This document shows, piece by piece, positions 44,011-55,093 of a stretch of 64,000 nucleotides of DNA. This stretch comes from Megamerina dolium. Taxonomy: Eukaryota > Arthropoda > Insecta > Diptera > Megamerinidae. The notes under the pieces are model-generated. The model did not search any database. It worked only from the letters and a program-made list of their open reading frames with translations, and had not been told where the DNA came from. The first letter of the stretch is position 1; every line of letters begins with the position of its first letter. The stretch spans positions 7,350,501 through 7,414,500 of the forward strand of contig OY978529.1 in assembly GCA_963854835.1 (NCBI GenBank). The letters are read 5' to 3'. The position numbers were made by a program, and so were the translations under genes.

Positions 44011-45419
44011 CAGCAATGCATGAATCTCAGATGGTACTCGTATTAATACCACCGACAGAATCTGTAATTCTTACCTCAAAAAAGCCAGTCAAAGTCAAGG
44101 TGAAGAATAACGGAAGGTAGTATAACCACAATTGAAATTAAACTGACGGCGACTTTTGGACTATTGGAGAGCATGCAGTCAAAATTGCACAATATTCCTA
44201 TGGAGGACGAGATTGAGTGCACTGGAAAGCCAATCTTCGAAGAACTTTCTAGAACGAATGTGAATATCCTATTAAATAAACCAAATGGATATAAATCGTT
44301 TGGGTATACCACAGCTGACCTAACCAAAATTCAACTGAGGAGGTGTGTACAAAATTGAGTTCGTAGTCCGCTCACTCTGATTAATGTTATGCAAGTAGGA
44401 AATTATGTTTAAAAATGAGATAAGAAGATTTGCTCAAAAATTTATTATTTATACTCGTGACTAGGTAGATATATATCATACAGGTCTCTCAAAATTGTTA
44501 TACTTACTCTTCGCTTGAACTATATGTTATATTCAATGGATGTGAGCATAGCTGTGTGTGCGTGGGCACGCTTTTAGTATAGTACTGTACCGACATTGCT
44601 ATATCTTGAAGTATAATAGCGTCTAATTCGAACTTTAATTTGAATGATGTCATAAGTTTACCTGCACTATACATGCAGACATAGTAAAAACGTGTACCAT
44701 CATTAAGAAGGGAATACATGTTTTTTTTTTTTTTGCTCAACTGTTTATCTCTTGATGTTAGCATATGTATATCGATGAGATGAAGTTGTGTTTTGAAAAA
44801 GCTCCAAAAATTTAAATTTTAACGCTTTATTCCCAATAGAAATTCAGAGCATCTTTGTCCTTGAGCACTCCAATCAGATCAATTAATTTATTTATTATTA
44901 CACATTTTCCTATTTTATGCGCTATTTTCTTTTTGATGAAGCACAGTTATTATTAAAATTTAAGTTGATTATAAATTATTATATCCAAATATTTGATGTT
45001 TTCTTTTTTTTTCGATGTTAATTCTGTTTATTAAGAAAATCCATAGAATGTAACTACTCTGACGATTACTATTTTAAACGCCCTACTATTTTTGTGGGGC
45101 TGTGTTATATAAACAATCAAGGTCTGATGGCACTATGGTCATGACATTTTTCAAATTATTATCAGTTTATCGTCTGCAAGCAAATATTATGCTTATATCA
45201 TTTATATAAATTGACAGCTTCCCATATACAATATTTTGAACTCATTTTTAACGTTATATATCTAACGATGCAAAGAGTGAGAGAGAAAGAATAATCCATT
45301 TATTTTTTGTTTATAATTATTACAACTATTATATTACTATGCATGAGCCTTAACATAAACAATTTTTAATTTATGTGTTTTTCAAGAAAAATCTCCATTT
45401 TCTGACACATATCAAATTC

Positions 45420-45993
45420 AAGATCACACCCTAGAACAAACCCTAATATTTGCTGACTTGGGGGTTACCATGGATACCAAATTACGCTTTATTTAATATC
45501 ATATTAATGTCATATTAATATCTGTGTGAATAAAGTTAAGGGAGTTTTAGCCTTCATTAATCGATGGTCTAACGAAATTAATAATCCATATATTACAAAG
45601 ACTCTTTTCACCACATTGGTTCGATCTATACTCTTTGGACCCCACAGTATCAATTGTATAAAGATAAACAGGAATCAGTTCAAAAACAACGCGGACCCAA
45701 CGCGGAATCTTCCTCCACACAGAGACCGCCTTAAGCTTTTGAATCTAAAATCTTTGAAGAGTCTGCGATTAATGCCGAATGTCACATTTATAGTTAAACT
45801 TTTAATTGGAGATATATATAGCCCTTTCCTTCTTAATGAATTAGGTATCTGTTAAATCGTTACTTGTAAAATGAATTATGCACAACACGATCCGTTTCGT
45901 TGTGTTTGTTGCGATTTTTATTCCTACTATTATGTCTTTGATATATCCTCTCCACTTTCCACTATAAAAGCTTGCTTATTGAATACTATTAAT
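45420..45993 (+). mobile_element. Jockey-like LINE C-terminal fragment
   Basis: It contains DLGVTMDTKLRF, then FINRWSNEINNPYITKTLFT, LVRSILFGP, PPHRDRLKLLNLKSLKSLR and, after a stop, HDPFRCVCCDFYS and VFDISSPLSTIKA. These are the thumb and C-terminus of jockey-clade ORF2 proteins. It has a small deletion after ILFGP and frameshifts. Confidence 0.75.
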
Positions 45994-46039
45994 TAATTTT
46001 ATCTTTTTTATAAATATATAATTTTCTTCAATAATTTAT

Positions 46040-46220
46040 TTCAGCTGATGAAAATATTTTTTCTGTAGCTGACGGGGATACTAGATTGTCCTCTGCCCCC
46101 AAGCCGTTTTTACAGAGCAGTACTGTTATCGGTCACCGATCCGTGCGATCATACGGATGCGCCCCTCGGTCGAGTGGGCGGATAAGTAGGCTCTCTAGGA
46201 TCGTTCGTACCTAATTATTA
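46040..46220 (+). other. GC-richer open stretch of unknown origin
   Basis: In a very AT-rich spacer this 180 bp is about half GC and open in one frame (SVADGDTRLSSAPKPFLQSS, then STVIGHRSVRSYGCAPRSSG). A CAG precedes it, so it could be an exon, or it may belong to a LINE ORF1. I do not recognise it. Confidence 0.3.
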
Positions 46221-47040
46221 AATCATATTACTTAATATCCTAATGAAAAATGAGAGGAAAACCCAAACCTAATTTATTTTGAGATTTAATTTGACAACTA
46301 ATAACATAAATATTATTTGAATAAAACAATTTTAAAAGTATAATCACAATAGAATATAAATTTATTTTTTGAAAAACACTTCATTTTGATCACACAGAAA
46401 ATAAATTACTATATAATTTCGTTTATAATCCACATGGAGCAAATTAAAAAAAAGCACTAAAAATATTGTTATTTTGCCTATTTTGACCAAAGGTTTTATT
46501 TGTATACATACTTACTTCACAGGTTCTTAATCGATTCTTCAGTACCTAGGCCTTCCAGTTTTTAGTTTTTATTTTCGTTGCTGCTCATTCAGAAAATAAA
46601 ATAAAAAAACCAAAGCAAATAAGAAATATAATTTTAATAATAAAAAACAGAAATATCCGATTTTGAATTTTGCTCATATCTGATTCTGCTTAATAAACGA
46701 TCAAAACGTAATTAGAAATAAATTACAAGTTAATTGAAATCGAATTGGAAACCCTAATTTGATCATTTAATCAGAAGGTAATATTTACATTATCACTTAG
46801 AATCCCTTTATCCCTCGGTTAATTGACCAATTTTTTTTTTTATCGCTCCTATTAAACATTTCCTACTATTTTTAATAAAAAATGGACCTTAAAATGATTG
46901 CTTGTTGTGCTATTGTAAAATAAACTCTTGGCATGGTAATTTAAATTGTTGAAATGGAAATTAATCCCATATTTAGTAAGAAAGCATATCTTTCTAATAT
47001 CAGATAGTATAAATAGTTACCAGGAAGTGTATTGGCACAC

Positions 47041-47115
47041 TTCCTGATCAAATGGCCATCAAAAATCATGCTCCCGTGGTTATAGTCAATATAAAGATCA
47101 TCTTAAAGTTAGAAT
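47041..47115. repeat. Half of a small foldback repeat
   Basis: CTCCCGTGGTTATAGTCAAT followed by AAAGATCATCTTAAAGTTAG resembles the left arm of the repeat at 53477-53583. The second arm is absent. Confidence 0.4.
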
Positions 47116-47624
47116 TGGCTTTTTGACAGATTTTTGTATTGGTAATATATCAAACACGTCAATAATATTGAAAAATATATAAAAATTACTTTCGTTCATC
47201 ATTTCCGGTCTCCTTATTTACACACTTGAACAAGATAATGCCACTCATTTACGATAACATTCCGCGAACTGTGTTATCGACATAAACACGTACGCATTCA
47301 CCATCTCTTTATACAAGGCCGAGCAATACCTGGAGTAGAAAGAATAAGTAAAACTGATAAAAACCAAAAAAAAGGAGTAGTACAAAAACAAACACAGTGT
47401 TTCACAATACCTATAAACATTTTTGAAAGGATTATCCGCTTGCGGTACCCTGTGTAATAATGTCATAGTACACATCGAGATGATAAAATACAAGGTTGCA
47501 TTTTCTAATTGCCTCTTTAAGTATATTGTGTAAAATGTGGCAACCACTATAATCACATGGTGTATGCCAATTTTTTATGTTGTTTCTGTTGTGAATACCA
47601 AGTGAATATAATCAATGTTCTTCA

Positions 47625-50100
47625 ATGCGTAGAATGGGGTCGGAAATGCATTCAAAGTATTCGCTGCCAAGCAAATCAACATTTAAAGTGTGTGGAACAA
47701 ATACAAATAGTACAAATGGTATATTCAGTGGTATACCGGTAAAGCGAAAATTACAAAACATTACTAATGGCGTCGAAAATAAATTGTTAAAATTTACTAA
47801 AATGAATGGTAACAGCAATGCGAGTAGTAGCGGTGCAGGTGGTGGTTTCGACGGTGACGATAACAATGTAAATGGGATAATCAGTACAAGTGCAACACAT
47901 GTATCATCGAAGGCCACACCTCTAGGCGCACCGGCTACGAAGAAACCACAGCTACAACAGCAACGACAAACATTACCCATTTACAATTGTCGACAAGCGC
48001 TTTTGCAAGAAGTGCGCAAATCGGATACACTCCTAATCATGGGCGAAACTGGTTCCGGGAAAACAACACAAATTCCACAATTTCTGTTGGGTGCAGGCTA
48101 TACCAAAGGTGGTGGTGTAATTGGTGTGACACAGCCTCGTCGTGTTGCCGCCATCACAGTGGCGAAACGAGTTGCCGAAGAGCAGGGTGCTCGCCTCGGC
48201 GACAGTGTAGGCTACACGGTACGTTTTGAGGATTGCACTTCACCACAGACACGTATACGTTTCATAACAGATGGTTGTCTGTTGCGAGAAGCCATTGCCG
48301 ATCGTTTGTTACGTCACTACTCTGTTTTGATATTGGATGAGGCACATGAGCGTACCGTTAATACGGATGTACTTTTTGGCATAGTTAAAGATGCGCAACG
48401 ACAACGACGTGCACGTAATTTTGCCCCACTTAAAGTCATTGTCACCTCCGCTACAATGGATATTGATCATTTCGGGCGATATTTCGGAGTGCGTGGAATG
48501 TATCTTGAGGGACGTGCACATTCCGTCAGAGTTATGCATGTTAAGGAGCCACAGACAGATTGCTTACATGCAGCTTTGGTGACACTTTTCGATATACATC
48601 GAAGTACACCCTATAGGTGAGGGAGCGAGAGTGGCGGCGTTATAAAAAGAACGAATAATATTATGCAACATTATGTATTCATCTTACAGCCATCACGTTT
48701 TAGTTTTCCTAACAGGCCAAGAGGAGATCGAAGCAATGGCACAACAAATACGACAAATTGCCAAGGTAAGCAATCGACAATTAGATAATATTCAGTGTAT
48801 AATAACTACTTAAATCCATTTTTCATAGTCTTACGATGCAACGAATGCAAATACTGTACGTGTTTATCCATTGTATGCTCAGTTGGCACAGAATAAACAA
48901 TTGGAATGCTTTCAATCGGTATCGCCAAATATACGTAAGATAATTTTAGCTACGAATATTGCTGAAACCTCAATTACCATTCCGGGAATACGTTGTGTCA
49001 TTGATTGTGGTTTTGTTAAACGGCGCATATACACTCCATCATCTGGTCTCGATGTATTGCGTGCCGTGAGAATTTCACAAGCACAAGCTTGGCAACGATG
49101 TGGACGTGCCGGTCGTGATGCGCCCGGTACATGTTATCGTACATATACACAAGCTGAAATGAGCTCATTCGAACGTATGCCTAAACCTGAAATATTGCGC
49201 ACGAACATTTCATCGGTCACACTGCAACTATTGGCATTGGGAATCGATTGTCGCACCTTTGATTTTCTAGATCGTCCTTCGCCAGATGCCATTGATAGTG
49301 CATATCGTAAATTGGCGTCACTGGGTGCCATCACTTCACATGATAAACCTGAACTTACGGAATTGGGTCGAAAAATGTCCCTTTTTCCATTGGATCCACA
49401 ATATAGTAAGCTATTAATGTCCGCATCGGAGTATGGTTGCATGCAAGAAATGCTTAGTTTGGTGGCTGTGCTGTCTGGTGAAAATGTATTCGTTTCAAGT
49501 GTAGAAAAGCGAGAACTAGCCGCATTAGCACATGCAAAATTTTTTTCCAAACATGGTGATCATCTAACGTTATTGAATGTCTACAATGCATTTGCGAGAA
49601 CCGAAAAATTAAAGGTTAGTCGAAAGCTACAATACTACCATGAAAAATATAACCATATGCTTATATGTATACGTATTTTATTTTAGGTCTGGTGCCATGA
49701 TAATTTCCTGAATCTTCGAAATTTATTGTATGCCCGTGAAGTGCGTAAACAATTGGCGGAAATTGCTGAACGTCTCGATCTGCCAATGAATAGTTGTGGT
49801 AGCAATTTGGATCAGGTGCGAAAATGTCTAATCGTTGGTCTTTTCGCTAATATTGCAGAATTGCAACGTGGCGGTGAAAATTTCTATTTAACAATACAGG
49901 GTCGTCAACGTGCCAAAATACATCCATCGAGCGTCTTTCATAGTTGTGGCACATATCGTCCCGAATATATTCTCTTTACCGAGATTGTATTGACTGAGCG
50001 TAATTTCCTGAAACAAGTAACTGAGATACAGCCAGATTGGATAGGCGAAGTAGTACCAAATTATGCACATCTCAGTCGCATAAAGAATCTATTGAAATAA
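47625..50100 (+). CDS. Dhx33: DEAH-box RNA helicase, DHX33-type, four exons
   Basis: Exons 47625-48616, 48690-48765, 48829-49614 and 49687-50100 join in frame into 755 residues. The N-terminal 115 residues are low complexity. The helicase core has Walker A GETGSGKTTQ (140-149), TQPRRVAA, DEAH (238-241), TSAT (274-277), then in exon 2 LVFLTGQEEIE, and in exon 3 ATNIAETSITI and QRCGRAGRD. Winged-helix, HA2 and OB-fold regions follow, including HPSSVF. Introns are 63-73 bp. DHX33 proteins act in ribosomal RNA synthesis and translation initiation; human DHX33 is about 700 residues, so the length fits. Other DEAH paralogues (DHX8, DHX15, DHX38) are less likely because they carry different N-termini. 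ATG 47625 is the first in frame; ATGs at 47634 and 47646 are alternatives. All motifs look intact. Confidence 0.9.
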
Positions 50101-50689
50101 CATCAGTTATATGCGTCATATGTGCCTGTCTGCCTGCCATCAAACAATTGCCTGCGTGCATATAATTCAAATTGATTATGAAATTATTGTTTTTACTTGT
50201 TTGCTAAACAAACAATTGTTTTTTCGTATGTATAATTTTTGTAAAATGAATAGTCACTCCTATTACGGTAATCAAGTGTCGAGTTAATGCTAAATTTGAA
50301 GTAATATCATAGTGACGTCAAATATATTGCTAGCTTAAACAGAAGAGATATATACCTGAAGGAAAAGAAAGACAAATGTAAGAATGTAGTACAAATTCTG
50401 CTTGCTTGTAACACTAAATGAATAATATATTTAAGCGAAGCACGACAAAAATATTTCTTAATTGTTGAAATTTCGTAGAATTTTTCGACCTGAATATGAC
50501 TAAGTTAAGTTAAAACAATCTGATAATATACTTACTATTAGGTGGATCTGCTGCAGCAGCAAGAATAATGTTTGTAACGCGTCTTTTTTTTTTGCAGCAT
50601 GAGATCCTTCGATAGGGATATTTGTGGTTTGAGAGATGAGAATTGAGAAACTGTTTTGACATTTCTGTTCAGTAAAATTTACCATTTCA

Positions 50690-51066
50690 TCATAAACCGT
50701 TTAACGCCAGAACAACGCTTCCAAATTGTGAAATTTTAATTTAAAAAAAATAATTCTGTTCGCGAAGTTCATAGAGCAATTTGTCCATTTTATCGTCAGC
50801 ATAATTTCTAGTATAGAGCGAAGACAATCCTCAACATGGCATTGAATCACCATTACATCCATTAAAATTGATTGTTTGGTGTGGTTTACACGCTGGCGGA
50901 ATCATTGGTCCTTATTTCTTTCGAAATGAGGAAGGAGATGGCGAATTTTTGTTTTCACAAAAAGATGGGAATACATGCCATACAGTGTGTGCAACAATCA
51001 GTCAAATTTATTGGAAAAAGTGGTAAAAAATTTTACTGTTCGAATGGAGGAGAATTTAACTCATAG
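50690..51066 (+). mobile_element. Tc1/mariner-superfamily remnant with a large internal deletion
   Basis: Pieces of a transposase related to the one at 6680-7979 are visible: NRLTPEQRFQIVKF, VREVHRAICPFYRQ, then VWCGLHAGGIIGPYFFRNEE. About 180 residues between the last two blocks are missing. Terminal repeats were not found. Confidence 0.65.
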
Positions 51067-51195
51067 CTGTGGTGATATTATCTAACAGATTAAAATTTAA
51101 AAAAAATATCATTTCAATAATATTTATTTCTTTTATTTTCGTTGAAAGTTCTCAAGCTCTTAAAAACACCCGTCAAATATTCGAAAATTCGCTTT

Positions 51196-52248
51196 TCATA
51201 TTAAATTAAATTCATATCGAATAAATCGTTACCAAATAAACTATCGACAAAGAGGTCGACAGTCAATAAAGTTATAGATCGACCAACGTAATAGAGAATA
51301 CGCTTACAACTAAATATGATCGATCATTCACATAGAAAATTATTGTTTATTTATAATTTTCCTTTCTGTACGTATTTTATTAAATATTTTATTTGTTATT
51401 TCAAAGATTAAAGAATTGTAAGTTAAAATTAAAAAGGAAATATTGCGTTTTTTATATTGAAAATTGTTACAGAATACTAAGGTTGCGCCCATCTCTTCCC
51501 GTTAATCGGTTCTCAACGAATTTAAAAGATTCTGACGTCACACTAGTTCCAAGAGTTGCAATAATCAATCATTCCGCATTTCTCTTTTCCGTTTGTTCGC
51601 CATTTATTGTAATTTTCTCTCGCACTTGAACTACTATGACGTCACAACTAGGCAAATACTCTCTGATGGGCGCAATCTTCTTTTCTAACATTCTTGGAAA
51701 ATTGTCATAGGTAAATTTGAATATAACTATCCTATCGCATATCAAAAAAGAGGACTAAGACGACGTGATATTCATATTAAATTAAATTCATATCAAATAA
51801 ATCGTTGCCAAATCAACTATCGACAAAGATATCGACAATCAATAAAGTCGTAGATAGACAACCGTAATAGGAGCGAATACGTTTACAACTTAATATGATC
51901 CATCATTCACATAGAAAATTATTGTTTATTTTCAATTTTCTTTTCTGTACGTATTTTATTAAATATTTTATTTGTCATTTCAAAGATTAAAGAATTTTAA
52001 GTTAAAATTAAAAAGGAAATAGTGTTTTTTATATTGAAAATTCAGATTCTGACGTCACAGTAGTTCCAAGTTTCCGTTTGTTCGCCATTTATTGTCATTT
52101 TCTCTCGCACTTGAACTACTATGACGTCACAACTAGGCAAATCCTCTCCGATGGGCGCAATCTTCTTTTCTAACATTCTTGGAAAATTGTCATAGGTAAA
52201 TTTGAATATATCACATATCAAAAAAGAAGACTCTAAGACGACGTGATA
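51196..52248. repeat. Imperfect tandem duplication, two units of about 576 and 477 bp
   Basis: Unit 1 (51196-51771) and unit 2 (51772-52248) align from TCATATTAAATTAAATTCAT to AAGACGACGTGATAT. Unit 2 lacks about 100 bp present in unit 1 and differs at scattered sites. Each unit contains two TGACGTCA palindromes. The right end of unit 2 overlaps the last codons and stop of the minus-strand gene at 52211; unit 1 carries a decayed copy of those codons. Confidence 0.85.
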
Positions 52249-53731
52249 TGGTTTCAGCTGTATAGATTTTTAAACATCGTTGCCATGAATCCTTTTGTGC
52301 ATTGGCAGCCACTATTGGTGTATCCATATTTGTATCGATTGAATCCGGTGAATCGAAAAAATCAAAGAAATTACTGGTCTCGTCATTGTTTGTTTGATTG
52401 GAAGAACTGGCATTGTTATAATCATTATAAGCATTTTGTGCTTCCAATTTCATAGCGTCATTGTACGCATCTTCTTGCGCTATGCTATGAGGAATTTCAT
52501 TCTCTTTAATGAAGTCAACGTCGTCGTTGTCATAGGTGATATTTTTAATTGTGGCATAGCTTCTAGTTTGACCCACATTGTTTATGTAGTCGATCAGCGT
52601 TTCATACATATCGCCAATGAGCAAAAATGGATACTCATGGAAGCTACGATCCGGATGTAATTTAACAATATACCGTCCAATACAACGTCCAAACAATACT
52701 TCTGGTATGTAATAATTGTATAAGCGTAAAATTTTGTTTGTAAGCACACGCATACGATGAAACCATTGTTTCACAAAACGCATAACATCTTGAAGAAATG
52801 CTGATACATATTTTCTACAATAAATGGAAAGCAATACAATATAAATGGAAATCAAAGAAGAAGAAGAAGAAGAAGAAACACAAACTATAGCAACTTACAA
52901 TTGTTGCAACTGACGCAAATGATCCGTATTGAAACTTTCTTGGAAAGTTCTGGAAATCTCTTTAATAATGCCAACTAAATGGTGTACTCCAATTACTAAA
53001 TTGTCACGAGTATTTTCTACAAATGTGCTGGAAATGATATCAGAATGGGTGACAGAGAGAAAGATAAGAATTATATAAATAAATAAAACTCGAAATAGAA
53101 TCACTCTTCTATTTAATTATTGCATTCATCAAGAGATCAGAACGAAATAACAATACTCTCTTTGAAATAAGAGAATCTTGAATTTCTCTCCATTTTAAAT
53201 ATTTATAAAACAACGAAGTTAATCCGATCACGACTTGATTCGTGTGAATTTTTGATGATGATGATGATTCTTACTTACCTATTTTGTTCTTTGGGAAGCG
53301 GATTAACACTGGGTAACATTCGTTCAATTATATCTGTCAAATATTCTAAACGTTGAAAAAACCATTGCATATCCCTTTGCAATATTAAATACGTGTCTGT
53401 TATACTAGTAATGCAATAGGTGGATATAAAGAGCAAAAAAACGATAAAAAAAAACAAATTCGCATCAATTTCATAGCCCGTATTTATAGTCAAAGTGAAG
53501 ATTATCTTAAATTTAGTATCGAAAAATTTGAAATATTTCCACTGTAAAAACTTATCTTCATTTTGACTATAACTACGGGCCCAAATGTAGTGTAGTCAAT
53601 TTTCCTAACCTTGATTGCTTTACTTCAGTTACACTTTTTTGTACCGAACTTATAGTCGCACTGCGAACAACACATGAAATATGTAAAACAATAATTGTAA
53701 ATGTAACTAATTTATTTATAAAAATCGACAT
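52211..53731 (-). CDS. Small secreted protein, unknown family, four exons
   Basis: Minus-strand exons 53731-53610, 53404-53279, 53027-52899 and 52814-52211 join in frame (326 residues). The protein starts MSIFINKLVTFTIIVLHISC, a signal peptide followed by VVRSATIS. The mature part is mostly helical: RDMQWFFQRLEYLTDIIERM, GVHHLVGIIKEISRTFQE, and KYVSAFLQDVMRFVKQWFHR. It ends in an acidic, Asn/Ser-rich tail with NXS/T sites (NNASSSNQT) and the C-terminus SRRLRVFFFDM. I do not recognise a domain; no further hydrophobic helix after the signal suggests a membrane protein. The donor of exon 1 (AATCAAG|GTTAGG) is weak, but phase and acceptor fit. The gene is convergent with the helicase. Its stop region is part of a tandem duplication. 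Confidence 0.75.
53477..53583. repeat. Small foldback element in intron 1 of the secreted-protein gene
   Basis: Arms of about 33 bp: GCCCGTATTTATAGTCAAAG on the left and, reverse complemented, GCCCGTAGTTATAGTCAAAA on the right, both continuing GAAGAT. It makes up over half of the 205-bp intron. A single arm of the family may be at 47041-47115. Confidence 0.7.
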
Positions 53732-54107
53732 TTTTGTTTTTTCTTCTTCTGCAATTCTAATGATACGTTCATATGGAGGTTCTTATTTAACTGAAGTTAC
53801 ATACATTTTGGAAGCATTTTTCTCATCATGTCTGCAGAACGTGTGTAATTTCAAAAGAGACAACAAATTGATTTACATCTCGTATACGGTTGTTATTGTT
53901 GTTATGTACCTGTTTCAAAATTATCCTTACAACGAGAGCAGGTACTCTAATGTAGATGTTGATTGGCAGGAACGCCTATGCACCAACAAGGGTGTAGTCT
54001 AAAAAGGGGCTTCAATTTTCAGTGCACGTGAGTCTTTTATGAAAATTGAGGATTGCATGAAAAATTGAATTCTGAAAATAAAGCGAAATGTGAGCCAAAA
54101 AAAAAAT

Positions 54108-54278
54108 TAAATAAATGAATATGTGGCACTTAAAGCCCTGATAGGCTCATTGGCCCAACTTCTCTTCCATGACTGTTATGGGTGTTAAATTTTTTGACAG
54201 TATTAGAAGGGACCTACTTATTTTAGCCGATTCCGAACGGCAGAACCCTTGTGACCTCATTGTGACACCAAATGTGAG
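54108..54278 (-). mobile_element. tRNA-derived SINE, 3' part only
   Basis: The reverse complement shows the SINE body from TGAGGTCACAAGGGTTCTGC through CTTCTAATACTGTC to the AGCCTATCAGGGCTTTAAGT end. The head is missing. Confidence 0.78.
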
Positions 54279-54718
54279 CCTACTCATACATATAAACCTC
54301 AATGCACCGACTTTTTTTGATACGTATTTAAAGGCAACGGGGAGCTAGGAAGGGCAGCAGCTATGTGAGGCAGGTTAATCATTTTTGTTTGTTTTTCAAT
54401 TCACAAACTCATTTGTTCCATTTGTCACATTTTTTTTATGTAAAAATTCAATCAGCTGCAAATATTCAATATTCAATATCAATAAATAATAGTCAAAAAA
54501 AGCACAGGAAATGAAGAAAACATGAAATAAAAGAGAAAATTGAAATATGCTAAAAACTGATAAACGTCAGAAATGTTGGCACGATGTTTAGACAACGTTT
54601 CAGTATGAGCATGAGGAAGTAGACATACGTCAAAATGAGTCGCTGCAATGATGCTAACGGAAAGAGGGTCTTTGTTAACAAAAACTCTTTTTTAAATTAC
54701 TACATTTACATACATATT

Positions 54719-55090
54719 AGGTCCGTTTGCGTACGTAATAGTTTTTACAAATTATTACAAATTTTACTATTTCTTACTGGAAATGTGTTCGCTTACGTCA
54801 AAAACCAGTGAAAGAGGGGATATTGAGAGAGCAAATTATTTCCTCTATGTGATAATTCTTACAAATTTGTACTGGTAATATTTCTACTAGTAAGAATTCG
54901 TAACATAGAAAAAACAGCTGTTCTTACTGGCAAGTGACAGAACTGAAGGAGTTTGAAAATTACTAATAAATCTTACAAATTTTCCGTTCGCGTACTTTTT
55001 CACTTTGTTCTCAATTTTAGAGAAGATTTTTCTTACACTCTTTAATCGTGTTGATAGAGAAATTTTACTAGTAAAGTAGCGAACGGACCT
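54719..55090 (+). mobile_element. MITE family 2, 372-bp copy (ATT target duplication)
   Basis: Ends AGGTCCGTT and AACGGACCT, flanked by ATT at 54716-54718 and 55091-55093. Subterminal sequence is rich in TACTGGTAATATTT and CTTACAAATT words in both orientations. Non-coding. The related copy in opposite orientation is at 60161-60896. Confidence 0.83.
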
Positions 55091-55093
55091 ATT

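Noticed and set aside
47245..47556. Hydrophobic minus-strand frame as a membrane protein
   Set aside because: Low-complexity AT-rich sequence with no family resemblance, no splice signals and the 5' flank of the helicase beside it.
48309..48539. Minus-strand frames inside the helicase exons
   Set aside because: Shadows of the DHX33-type coding frame; the same holds for 49134-49550 and 49888-50070.
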